Shown: in pieces, positions 1-5,816 of the stretch
How the letters are laid out: each line of letters begins with the position of its first letter
Position numbering within the stretch: position 1 is the first letter of the stretch
NCBI GenBank assembly: GCA_003541895.1
Contig: DPLR01000433.1
Coordinates: 1-11,918 of the forward strand
Reading direction: 5' to 3'
Source of the DNA: Cytophagales bacterium
GTDB lineage: Bacteria; Bacteroidota; Bacteroidia; Cytophagales; Cyclobacteriaceae
DNA length: 11,918 nt
Notes under the pieces: generated by a model
Seen by the model: the letters and a program-made list of their open reading frames with translations, nothing else
Databases searched by the model: none
Told to the model about the DNA's origin: nothing
Position numbers and translations under genes: made by a program

Positions 1-354
1 GACCAATAAATTATTTTGATAGAACGCGGTCTGAATTTGTTTCCCCTTTTCATCAAACACTTCCACCGTGCCGTGGCGCATGCCATTTTCGTAGTTGATT
101 TTACGGATCAAGATTCCGTTTTCACTGTATTCATAAAACGTTCCAGAGCGAACTCCATTTATAAACGTTCCTTCAATAGCCTGCTTTCCGTTGGGGTAAA
201 ATTTTTTGTATTGTCCCTCCATCGTTTCGTTGTCATCCAAAACAAAATAGTCTTCGCAGAGTTTTGTTCTGCTTCTGTCATAATACGTTTTGACTTCTTT
301 TTGAGCATAAGAAGTGATACTTACAATGGTGAAAAGGATGAAAAGATATCGCAT
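1..354 (-). CDS. Exported MORN/YwqK-like repeat protein, 3' end outside window
   Basis: The minus-strand frame is open from an ATG at 354-352 to the window edge (118 codons), so the C-terminus is missing. Residues 1-18 (MRYLFILFTIVSITSYAQ) look like a Sec signal peptide ending in the YAQ cleavage site common in Bacteroidota. From about residue 45 there are tandem beta-strand repeats of the form G-x-Y/F-x-x-[FY]-x-x-x-G: GQYKKFYPNGK, GTFINGVRSGTFYEYSENG, KINYENGMRHGTVEVFDEKG. This is the pattern of MORN_2/YwqK proteins, often labelled antitoxin components without functional proof. The protein is probably exported; its role is unknown. It lies 73 bp downstream of the thiolase on the same strand, with no convincing terminator or promoter between them, so read-through is possible. 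The plus-strand frame over 16-357 is its shadow. Confidence 0.8.
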   Translation of the reverse strand, partial: MRYLFILFTIVSITSYAQKEVKTYYDRSRTKLCEDYFVLDDNETMEGQYKKFYPNGKQAIEGTFINGVRSGTFYEYSENGILIRKINYENGMRHGTVEVFDEKGKQIQTAFYQNNLLV

Positions 355-427
355 TGATTATCTTATTGAACTGGATGAGAGTTTAACGAGATATTCATTC
401 ATTAAGTATCAGCCGATTGGAAAAGGA

Positions 428-1606
428 TTACAATTTTTCAATCACAATCGCTGAAGCACCACCGCCACCGTTGCAGATTGCCGCCACGCCAATGGATGAA
501 TTGGTTTGCTTTAGCACATTTGCCAGTGTGATCGTAATGCGCGCGCCCGAAGCACCGAGTGGATGACCAAGTGCCACAGCACCGCCATTGATGTTTACTT
601 TTTCAGGATCGAGCCCAAGCTTGATGTTATTGGCAATGGCCACGGCAGAAAACGCTTCGTTAATTTCATAGTAGCCAACGTCTTTCTTTTCAACTCCTGC
701 CATCTTCATGGCTTTCGGAATTGCAAGAGAAGGTGTTGTTGTAAACCACATAGGATCTTGAGCGGCATCGGCATAGCCACGAATCTTAGCGATGGGGGTA
801 AGCCCCAACTCTTTTGCTTTTGCAGCGCTCATCAAAATTACTGCTGCTGCTCCGTCATTGATAGTAGAAGCATTGGCAGCTGTTACCGTTCCTTCTTTGG
901 AGAACACGGGTTTCAAGGAAGGGATTTTATCAAAGTTTACATTTTTATATTCTTCATCTTCGGCAAACAAAGTAACATCACCTTTTTTGCCTGTGATTTC
1001 AACGGGAATAATTTCGTCTTTGAATTTTCCTGCAGACCAGGCGGCCGCAGATCTCTTGTAAGATTGAATTGCGTAGGTATCTTGATCCTGACGAGAAATA
1101 TTCATCTCCTTTGCGGTGTTGTCTGCACACACGCCCATGGCGCAATGATTGTAAACATCAGTTAGTCCATCGTAGGTTAAGCCATCTACTACTTGCCCAT
1201 CGCCATACTTGTAACCGTATCGTGCCTTCAATAAATAATAAGGAATGTTGCTCATGCTCTCCATGCCACCGGCAACTACCACATCGTTTTGACCAAGCAT
1301 GATGGATTGCGCACCGAGCATAATTGATTTCATACCTGAAGCACAAACTTTATTCACAAGCGTACATGGAATTTCATAACCCAAACCAGCAGCAACGGAC
1401 ACTTGAGTTGCGGGAGCTTGGCCAAGCCCTGCAGGAATTACGTTTCCTAAAAAGACTTCTTGCACTTGCTTTGGGTCTAGATTGATTTTGCCAAGTGCGC
1501 CTTTTACTGCGATGCCGCCCAACTTAACTGCAGAAACGCTGGCGAGGCTTCCACCAAAACTACCGATCGGTGTGCGAACGGCAGAAACGATAACTACTTC
1601 TTTCAT
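428..1606 (-). CDS. Acetyl-CoA C-acetyltransferase (thiolase)
   Basis: This 392-residue protein has the usual length of biosynthetic thiolases, which condense two acetyl-CoA to acetoacetyl-CoA (reversible; cytoplasmic). The family start VSAVRTPIGSFGG is at residues 8-20. The catalytic residues are all present: the nucleophile Cys88 in NKVCASGMK, Asn316 in NEAF, His348 in GHPLGASGAR, and Cys378 in CNGGGGAS. These positions match the well-studied Zoogloea enzyme almost exactly. Sequence alone does not separate ketone-body/PHA-type (AtoB/PhaA) from beta-oxidation-type (FadA) roles. No fadB-like or PHA gene is in the window, so no gene symbol is given. The ATG at 1606 is the natural N-terminus. 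It has no clear Shine-Dalgarno, and a candidate promoter lies about 50 bp upstream. The gene runs in the same direction as batB-batC but is separated from batC by 110 bp. Confidence 0.95.
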   Translation of the reverse strand: MKEVVIVSAVRTPIGSFGGSLASVSAVKLGGIAVKGALGKINLDPKQVQEVFLGNVIPAGLGQAPATQVSVAAGLGYEIPCTLVNKVCASGMKSIMLGAQSIMLGQNDVVVAGGMESMSNIPYYLLKARYGYKYGDGQVVDGLTYDGLTDVYNHCAMGVCADNTAKEMNISRQDQDTYAIQSYKRSAAAWSAGKFKDEIIPVEITGKKGDVTLFAEDEEYKNVNFDKIPSLKPVFSKEGTVTAANASTINDGAAAVILMSAAKAKELGLTPIAKIRGYADAAQDPMWFTTTPSLAIPKAMKMAGVEKKDVGYYEINEAFSAVAIANNIKLGLDPEKVNINGGAVALGHPLGASGARITITLANVLKQTNSSIGVAAICNGGGGASAIVIEKL

Positions 1607-1656
1607 GAGAAATGATTTAAAGATTCAATGATTGAGAAATTCGTATGATTAAAACT

Positions 1657-1687
1657 CAAAATTACATCAAGTAATTGCAATCTTCAA
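1657..1687 (-). promoter_or_regulatory. Candidate Bacteroidota-type promoter of the thiolase gene
   Basis: On the minus strand a TAATTTTG at 1664-1657 matches the Bacteroidota -7 consensus TAnnTTTG exactly. A TTG at 1687-1685 lies 20 bp upstream, at the expected -33 distance. The -7 element is 50 bp from the thiolase ATG. The -33 triplet falls inside an imperfect palindrome (1675-1704), which could serve as an operator. The call is based on motif match and spacing only. Confidence 0.5.
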
Positions 1688-1704
1688 TTTTTTGAATTCT
1701 GCAA
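1675..1704. repeat. Interrupted palindrome overlapping the thiolase -33 region
   Basis: TTGCA (1675-1679) pairs with TGCAA (1700-1704). Inside it TTCAA (1683-1687) pairs with TTGAA (1692-1696) around a TTTT centre. The two stems are separated by symmetric 3-base internal loops. There is no T-tract after it on the minus strand, so it is a poor intrinsic terminator for batC. A regulator-binding site is an alternative. AT-rich short stems can arise by chance. Confidence 0.35.
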
Positions 1705-1716
1705 CTGGCGATCAAT

Positions 1717-2595
1717 TTACCAATCAGGTTTGCCTTTGTCTTTTGGCTTGGTGGCCTTGCGTCTATTCTGCTGCAGGTACTGAACTTCCTGATTTTTCAT
1801 CGCTTCTAAAATCATCTTTGCTTTTTGCTCGCTGATTTTCATGTCTTTCAGTTTTTCTGAAAGCGATGGATCGGGTTTGTTCTTCTCGTCTTTGTTCTGC
1901 TGATCTTTTTTCTCTTGCTCTTTTTGTTGCTGCTCTTTTTCCTTCTCTTTCTGCTCTTTGTCTTTTTGATCTTTCGATTGCTGGTCTTTCTGATCTTTCT
2001 TTTCCTGCTCTTTTTTCTGCTGATCCTTCTGATCTTGATTGTCCTTCTGATCTTTGTTTTGCTGGTCTTTATTCTGTTGATCCTTGTTGTTTTTTTGATC
2101 TCTATTCTTGTCGTCTTTTTTATCCTTGTTGTCTTTGTTCTGGTCTTTATTCTGTTGCTTTTTTTGCTCGTCCAATTTTTTCTTCACCATTTCATAATTG
2201 AATTTGGCTTGCTCATTTTCAGGCTCGGCTTTAATCGCTTCCTTAAAATGATTCAATGCTTCTTCAAATTTTCCTTGACGGTTGGCCATCACACCCAACT
2301 GTTGGTTTGACCACGATTTAATTTTTCTGTTGCTGCTAGCGGTCAGTGGCTGATAGGTATTAAATGCATTGGCTGTGTCGTTCTTTTGAAAATAGGAATT
2401 CGCGAGGTTCATTGCCAATTCTTCTTCGGTAACACCGAGCGAATCTTTTAAGTACCTGTACTTCTCGATGGCCGTTTTGAAATCGCCCGCGAGGTACGCC
2501 TTCTTTGCTTCTGCTTTTAGCGAATTTATTTTACTGACCTTATTCGGATCAATGCTAAGTAGAATTCCCAGTATTAAAATTGCAGTCGCTTTCAT
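1717..2595 (-). CDS. batC: BatC-like TPR protein with a long charged linker
   Basis: This 292-residue protein begins with a hydrophobic N-terminus (about residues 3-14) that fits a signal peptide or anchor. It is followed by TPR-type helices (about 23-50, 58-85, 96-128, including NRQGKFEEALNHFKEAIKAEP). Residues 143-240 are a low-complexity linker made almost only of K, Q, D, N and E. The C-terminus (254-292, KISEQKAKMILEAM ... KGKPDW) is the conserved tail of Bacteroidota BatC proteins. BatC belongs to the Bat (Bacteroides aerotolerance) system, thought to work with the VWA proteins BatA/BatB at the membrane; its molecular role is not settled. The ATG overlaps the batB stop (ATGA at 2595-2592), indicating translational coupling. 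batD and batE, often next, are absent here; thiolase follows instead. Confidence 0.88.
   Translation of the reverse strand: MKATAILILGILLSIDPNKVSKINSLKAEAKKAYLAGDFKTAIEKYRYLKDSLGVTEEELAMNLANSYFQKNDTANAFNTYQPLTASSNRKIKSWSNQQLGVMANRQGKFEEALNHFKEAIKAEPENEQAKFNYEMVKKKLDEQKKQQNKDQNKDNKDKKDDKNRDQKNNKDQQNKDQQNKDQKDNQDQKDQQKKEQEKKDQKDQQSKDQKDKEQKEKEKEQQQKEQEKKDQQNKDEKNKPDPSLSEKLKDMKISEQKAKMILEAMKNQEVQYLQQNRRKATKPKDKGKPDW
1876..2169 (-). repeat. Low-complexity K/Q/D/N/E-coding tract in batC
   Basis: About 98 codons (BatC residues 143-240) encode almost exclusively Lys, Gln, Asp, Asn and Glu in short degenerate units such as NKDQQ and KDQKD. The coding strand is strongly purine-rich. The tract probably forms an extended, flexible, highly charged spacer or a helical charged segment between the TPR domain and the conserved C-terminal tail. 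Units are not exact copies, but such tracts are prone to length change between strains. Confidence 0.85.
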
Positions 2596-3560
2596 ATGGT
2601 CACTGTCTTCACATCAATGAGCAAATCTAAAACTAAAAGGATTAACGCAAGCAACAAGAAAAAATGATATTGATTAGACGAAACATCGACAAATCGAGCA
2701 TCGCGAAGTTCGCCTTCAATTTTACCTATGGTATTGATCAATTTGGAAACATCATTTTGGGTTTCATTGATTTCAAAATACTGACCGTTTGTTTTATTGG
2801 CGAGCGATTTTAATTCGGACGAATTCAATTTAGAAACTACGGTTTGGCCCTGGGCATCGGTCTTATAACCACGCCCCGAAATTATCTGCCCGCCTTTTTC
2901 AGTGCCAACACCCAAGGTAAAAAGCTTAATGTTCTTTTCCTCTATTTCTTGAGCGATTTCATTGCTTTGTTCTCCAAAATCTTCGCCATCGCTGATCAAC
3001 ACAATTACTTTCGATTTCTGCTGTGTACTCGGGCCTTCCTGGTTGTTTAGTTTATCTAGCGCCATACGTAGTGGTGGCCCAAAGTCAGTACCGCTGGAAG
3101 GGACTAAACTTGAATTCATCGTTTCGATAAAAAGGTTCAAAGCATTTTGATCGTACGTAAGCGGACATTGCATGAAAGCTTCTGAAGAGAAAATAATTAC
3201 GCCAACCCGGTCTGAGTTGAACGCCTCTACAATGCGCTTCATTTCGTATTTTACTTTTTCTAGCCGCGTAGGCTGAATATCAAAAGCATCCATCGATTTG
3301 GATAAGTCAACGCAGATCATGATGTCTTTACCCACCGACTTGATTTCTTTTTTTGAGTCGCCAAACGAGGGCCCCATAAAAGCCACGATGAGCAACCCAA
3401 AGAAAATGGTGCGAACTGTGAGCTTGAAAAAGGTAGTGTAGTAAGGCGTGTTCAATACCTGACCGATGCGTACAATGCGGAACATGAATATTCCGTAAAG
3501 AACGATGAAGAGCGAAACGAAGATGAATTGGGTCAAACCCCAGTCACGAAACCAAACCAC
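2592..3560 (-). CDS. batB: BatB-like VWA-domain membrane protein
   Basis: This 322-residue protein has two N-terminal membrane segments (about 10-30 and 50-65), a von Willebrand factor A domain (about 78-285) and a C-terminal membrane segment (about 299-316). That is the BatA/BatB layout. The metal-ion-dependent adhesion site is complete: D85-x-S87-x-S89 in DLSKSM, T158 in SGTDFG and D191 in SDGED. Bat proteins are linked to oxygen tolerance and envelope stress in Bacteroides and Leptospira, with no enzymatic activity assigned. The start is GTG at 3560: an in-frame TAA lies just upstream and no ATG or TTG intervenes, so GTG is the only reasonable choice. The gene overlaps batC by ATGA. Unusually, batA is not directly upstream; instead there is a broken exported methyltransferase 90 bp away on the same strand. 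Confidence 0.92.
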   Translation of the reverse strand: MVWFRDWGLTQFIFVSLFIVLYGIFMFRIVRIGQVLNTPYYTTFFKLTVRTIFFGLLIVAFMGPSFGDSKKEIKSVGKDIMICVDLSKSMDAFDIQPTRLEKVKYEMKRIVEAFNSDRVGVIIFSSEAFMQCPLTYDQNALNLFIETMNSSLVPSSGTDFGPPLRMALDKLNNQEGPSTQQKSKVIVLISDGEDFGEQSNEIAQEIEEKNIKLFTLGVGTEKGGQIISGRGYKTDAQGQTVVSKLNSSELKSLANKTNGQYFEINETQNDVSKLINTIGKIEGELRDARFVDVSSNQYHFFLLLALILLVLDLLIDVKTVTI

Positions 3561-3595
3561 GATATTTTTTTGCTCGCGAATTTAAGAGGTAATGA

Positions 3596-3628
3596 CAAAA
3601 GTAAAAAGTCAAATGATTTAGAGGGCAA
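3596..3628 (-). promoter_or_regulatory. Possible housekeeping promoter of batB-batC
   Basis: A TACTTTTG at 3603-3596 on the minus strand matches TAnnTTTG exactly and lies 35 bp before the GTG of batB. The best -33 triplet is TTG at 3628-3626, with a spacer of 22 bp, slightly longer than usual. It would allow batB-batC expression independent of the methyltransferase upstream. Motif evidence only. Confidence 0.35.
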
Positions 3629-3650
3629 CCCCTTCAAATTGGCTTTCCAC

Positions 3651-4265
3651 TCATTTCTTAAAACTAATCATTATCCCTGCGCGACTCTTTTTATCGATCG
3701 TAGTTTCGAAATCTTTGTTATTTATAACGAACTCATTGTATTCGGGCGGCACATTACCATCGATTACGTTATGAGCGGTGAAGCATCCGCCTTTTTTAAG
3801 CTTAGGCGTAACATTAAGGAAATATTGTTTGTACCAATCTTTGTCTGCATCCGAAAAAACGAAATCAAACGGGCCGGGGAGTTGTTTTACGATTTCGTGG
3901 GCGTTTCCAAGTTTCAGGTCTACAAATTGAATTAGCCCAGCCTCGGTCAAATTCTTAATCGCTTGCTTTTGTCTTTTTTCATTCAGTTCAACTGATGTTA
4001 CTTTTCCGCCCGTTTTGCTCATCGCCCATGCAATCCAAATGGTAGAGTGACCGGTTGATGTTCCGATCTACAATGCCGAGGTGTATTTATTTTTCACAAT
4101 TAAATCATGAAGCGTTTGCCCATCAACAAAGGGTACGTTCAGGTCATGCCACTCGCTTTTATGTTCTTTTAAAAATTTCTCCACTCTTTCATCAAGGGCA
4201 GTGTTAGACTGCGATTGACTTGCGAAACAGATCAACAGAAAGGAAATGGTGGCAATTGTTTTCAT
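3651..4265 (-). pseudogene. Exported SAM-dependent O-methyltransferase interrupted by one in-frame TAG
   Basis: One continuous frame of 205 codons runs from ATG 4265 to TGA 3651, broken only by a TAG at 4070-4068 (codon 66). There is no frameshift: reading through gives TSAL-*-IGTSTGHSTIWIAWAMSKTGGKVTSVEL, and the family normally has Glu at the stop (ALEIGTSTG, SAM-binding motif I). A single GAG to TAG change would explain it. Later family motifs are intact: GPFDFVFSDADKDWY (acidic, metal/SAM region) and GGCFTAHNV. Residues 1-19 (MKTIATISFLLICFASQSQ) look like a Sec signal peptide, which is odd for a SAM-dependent enzyme. Without suppression the gene yields only a 65-residue fragment lacking the fold. 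A restart at ATG 4022 would lose motif I. It could be a recent pseudogene or a sequencing error. It is divergent from the ECF sigma operon and has a matching promoter upstream. Confidence 0.85.
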
Positions 4266-4287
4266 AAGTGAAGAATTAATCCACTAC

Positions 4288-4317
4288 TTAGACCACTGGA
4301 GTACCTAAATTATTCCC
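4288..4317 (-). promoter_or_regulatory. ECF-type promoter of the exported methyltransferase
   Basis: On the minus strand GGGAATAA (4317-4310) is followed by a 16-bp spacer and GTCTAA (4293-4288). The layout is that of ECF promoters (GGAA-type -35, GTC-type -10; E. coli sigma-E uses GGAACTT with GTCTAA). The ATG of the methyltransferase is 22 bp downstream. The same two boxes with the same spacer occur on the plus strand in front of the sigma gene, while the two spacers are unrelated in sequence. That makes chance unlikely. Confidence 0.75.
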
Positions 4318-4338
4318 ATCGAAAAAGTAATGAGGCTT

Positions 4339-4368
4339 GGGAATAAAACCAACACGAGACTTGTCTAA
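4339..4368 (+). promoter_or_regulatory. ECF-type promoter of the sigma/anti-sigma operon (autoregulatory)
   Basis: GGGAATAA (4339-4346), a 16-bp spacer and GTCTAA (4363-4368) precede the sigma factor ATG by 26 bp. The sequence mirrors the promoter on the opposite strand at 4288-4317. The two -35 elements form a perfect 9-bp inverted repeat (TTATTCCCA at 4310-4318, TGGGAATAA at 4338-4346). ECF sigma factors commonly transcribe their own operon, so the sigma encoded at 4395 is the natural candidate to read both promoters. The match between sigma and promoter is inferred. Confidence 0.75.
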
Positions 4369-4394
4369 CGGCAAAATGGACTTTAGATTGCCTT

Positions 4395-4928
4395 ATGGCC
4401 GAACTCAAGGATGAAGAACTGATAACCAACGCGCAACAAGGCGATTTAACTTCATTCAAAACGCTGGTGATTAGGCATGAAGGTAAAGTGGCAGGTGTTG
4501 TGCGGTCTATGTTAGGTTCTACTGCAGAAGCGGAAGATATTGGTCAGGAAGTTTTTATCCGGTTTTATGAGGCCTTACAAAAATTCAGGGGCGAATCGGC
4601 TGTGGGCACTTATTTGATTCGGATTGCCATTAATCTTTCGTTGAATGAATTAAAAAGGCGGAAGCGCAGGTTTTCCATCTTTGCAAGAGAAGAAGAAGGA
4701 CAATTCGAGGTGGATGATAACAACCCAATGGATTTGAAAGAGATGATCAACCACGAATTCAACCGGTTGGATGTGGACTTCCGTGCAGTGGCCACCTTGC
4801 GGTTGGTGGAAGGATATTCAACCGAAGAGACAGCCGAGATTTTGGGTATTCCATTGGGAACCGTTTTATCACGATTAGCGCGAGCGCAAAAAAAATTAAG
4901 AGCCGGTTTAGAAAAGCATTTGAATTAA
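4395..4928 (+). CDS. ECF-family RNA polymerase sigma factor
   Basis: This 177-residue protein has the two-domain ECF layout. Sigma region 2 covers about residues 15-92, with AEDIGQEVFIRFYEAL (46-61) and region 2.4-like IRIAINLSLNELKRRKRR (75-92). Region 4 covers about 118-172, with the helix-turn-helix YSTEETAEILGIPLGTVLSR (141-160). Length and motifs are typical. It directs core RNA polymerase to a dedicated promoter set, probably for an envelope stress response given its neighbours. Five bases separate its stop from the anti-sigma-like gene, so the two are co-transcribed. It is preceded by an ECF-like promoter that recurs in front of the divergent methyltransferase gene, suggesting autoregulation. 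No Shine-Dalgarno is visible; the ATG at 4395 matches the normal ECF N-terminus. Confidence 0.95.
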   Translation: MAELKDEELITNAQQGDLTSFKTLVIRHEGKVAGVVRSMLGSTAEAEDIGQEVFIRFYEALQKFRGESAVGTYLIRIAINLSLNELKRRKRRFSIFAREEEGQFEVDDNNPMDLKEMINHEFNRLDVDFRAVATLRLVEGYSTEETAEILGIPLGTVLSRLARAQKKLRAGLEKHLN

Positions 4929-4933
4929 AGTGT

Positions 4934-5344
4934 ATGGAAAATTTTAGCGAAGATATTTTTTTAAAATCGTTGGATGTGGAGCTCAGCCTTCAGCAGAAAA
5001 CGGAATTGGAAAATGCATTACAAAACGATCGACAGTTGCAAAAGAAAGCCGATCAATTTGTGAAGCTGCGCACCCAGTTGCAGCGAAACGAAGTTGATTC
5101 CTTCGGGCCTTTTTTTGCCGAACGAATCATCAACAGGATTAAATCCCTGAAAAAGGAGATTGACTATCAGATTTTTTTCTTCTTCAAAAAATACCAGTTG
5201 GCTGTGCTGGGTGTGATTGTGGCTTTGGTGGTCCTGAATATTTTTTCTTCAGATCACCTTACCCTTCAGTCCATTTTTGGTTTTGAAGAACAGCAAGTTG
5301 AAGATTTAGTTACGATTGATATTTATAAAGACCTAACACCTTAA
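4934..5344 (+). CDS. Probable anti-sigma factor, single-pass inner-membrane protein
   Basis: This 136-residue protein has a cytoplasmic N-terminal helical region (1-80), one membrane segment (about 88-104, QLAVLGVIVALVVLNIF) and a short outer tail (105-136). The N-terminal stretch DIFLKSLDVELSLQQKTELENALQNDRQLQKKADQF resembles the helical hairpin of anti-sigma domains (consensus LDGELS..E...LE.HL). It has no Cys or His zinc motif, so if it is an anti-sigma it is not of the zinc-binding type. A phenylalanine run (FFFFK, 81-85) lies next to the membrane. It follows the sigma gene by 5 bp and precedes the Spy-like gene by 4 bp. The role is inferred mainly from position and topology: it would hold the ECF sigma at the membrane until an envelope signal arrives. 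Confidence 0.7.
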   Translation: MENFSEDIFLKSLDVELSLQQKTELENALQNDRQLQKKADQFVKLRTQLQRNEVDSFGPFFAERIINRIKSLKKEIDYQIFFFFKKYQLAVLGVIVALVVLNIFSSDHLTLQSIFGFEEQQVEDLVTIDIYKDLTP

Positions 5345-5348
5345 AGTT

Positions 5349-5768
5349 ATGACCGCTGAGAGAAAAAAAGCCGTACTTGTTTTAATAGCCACGTTCATCA
5401 TTGGGATTTTAATTGGAGCCTTGGCGACCGGAATGTTTGCAAGAAAATATTATCACGGGCGTGATGGATTTCGGATGGGACGCAATGAGATAAAAGACGA
5501 GCGCAGAGGGAGACTAGCCAATAAAATTTACAAAGTGGTGAAAGCAGACTCGGCAACCATTCGTTTGATGAAACCGATCGTTGATGAAACGGTGGCTCAC
5601 CTAGATCAAGTGGAGGAGCAGAGCCATAAAAATGCACATGATCAATTGGATTCGCTGAAAATAAAATTGCGCCCCATCTTAAATGAAGAGCAAATGGAGC
5701 GTTTAGAGAAATTCTTATCCTTTAAAAGACCCAACCGAGAAGAAAGGCGTGAACGCGATCGCGACTAG
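5349..5768 (+). CDS. Membrane-anchored Spy/CpxP/CnrX-like periplasmic helical protein
   Basis: This 139-residue protein has an N-terminal membrane anchor (8-29, VLVLIATFIIGILIGALATGMF). A periplasmic, highly charged, helical domain follows. Its segment RPILNEEQMERLEKFL (108-123) resembles the LTxxQ element of Spy/CpxP/ZraP/CnrX-type proteins. Histidines at 36, 84, 93 and 97 could bind metal but are not in a recognised site. The C-terminus (126-139) is a basic/acidic tail (KRPNREERRERDRD). In the Cupriavidus CnrYXH system an ECF sigma, an anti-sigma and a metal-sensing protein of this fold work together. This locus has the same three types of part, so it may sense metal or misfolded envelope proteins. 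That comparison is by architecture, not close sequence identity. It is the last gene of the operon; folC starts 48 bp downstream. Confidence 0.65.
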   Translation: MTAERKKAVLVLIATFIIGILIGALATGMFARKYYHGRDGFRMGRNEIKDERRGRLANKIYKVVKADSATIRLMKPIVDETVAHLDQVEEQSHKNAHDQLDSLKIKLRPILNEEQMERLEKFLSFKRPNREERRERDRD

Positions 5769-5816
5769 AAATTCTTTTCATGCTCGTTTTAGATTCCTAT
5801 TTTCGCGCATCGAAAA

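Noticed and set aside
16..357. Plus-strand open frame of 113 codons
   Set aside because: It is the shadow of the minus-strand MORN/YwqK-like gene, which has a signal peptide and clear repeats.
563..1165. Long plus-strand frames (up to 200 codons) opposite the thiolase
   Set aside because: Antisense to a fully conserved enzyme; the translations have no recognisable family features.
1675..1704. Rho-independent terminator of batC
   Set aside because: The stems are short and AT-rich, and there is no T-tract on the minus-strand side.
1915..2310. Very hydrophobic plus-strand frame (Leu/Phe/Val-rich)
   Set aside because: It is the reverse complement of Lys/Gln/Glu codons in batC, which read as Leu/Phe-rich; not a membrane protein gene.
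3528..3935. Plus-strand frame of 135 codons
   Set aside because: Opposite the methyltransferase and the batB start; no family resemblance.
4068..4070. TAG read as pyrrolysine or another recoded residue
   Set aside because: The family has an ordinary glutamate there, one base away, and nothing in the window suggests amber recoding.
3651..4265. Frameshift or two separate genes in the methyltransferase region
   Set aside because: Both parts are in the same frame and join directly across one TAG; a nonsense change is the simplest reading.
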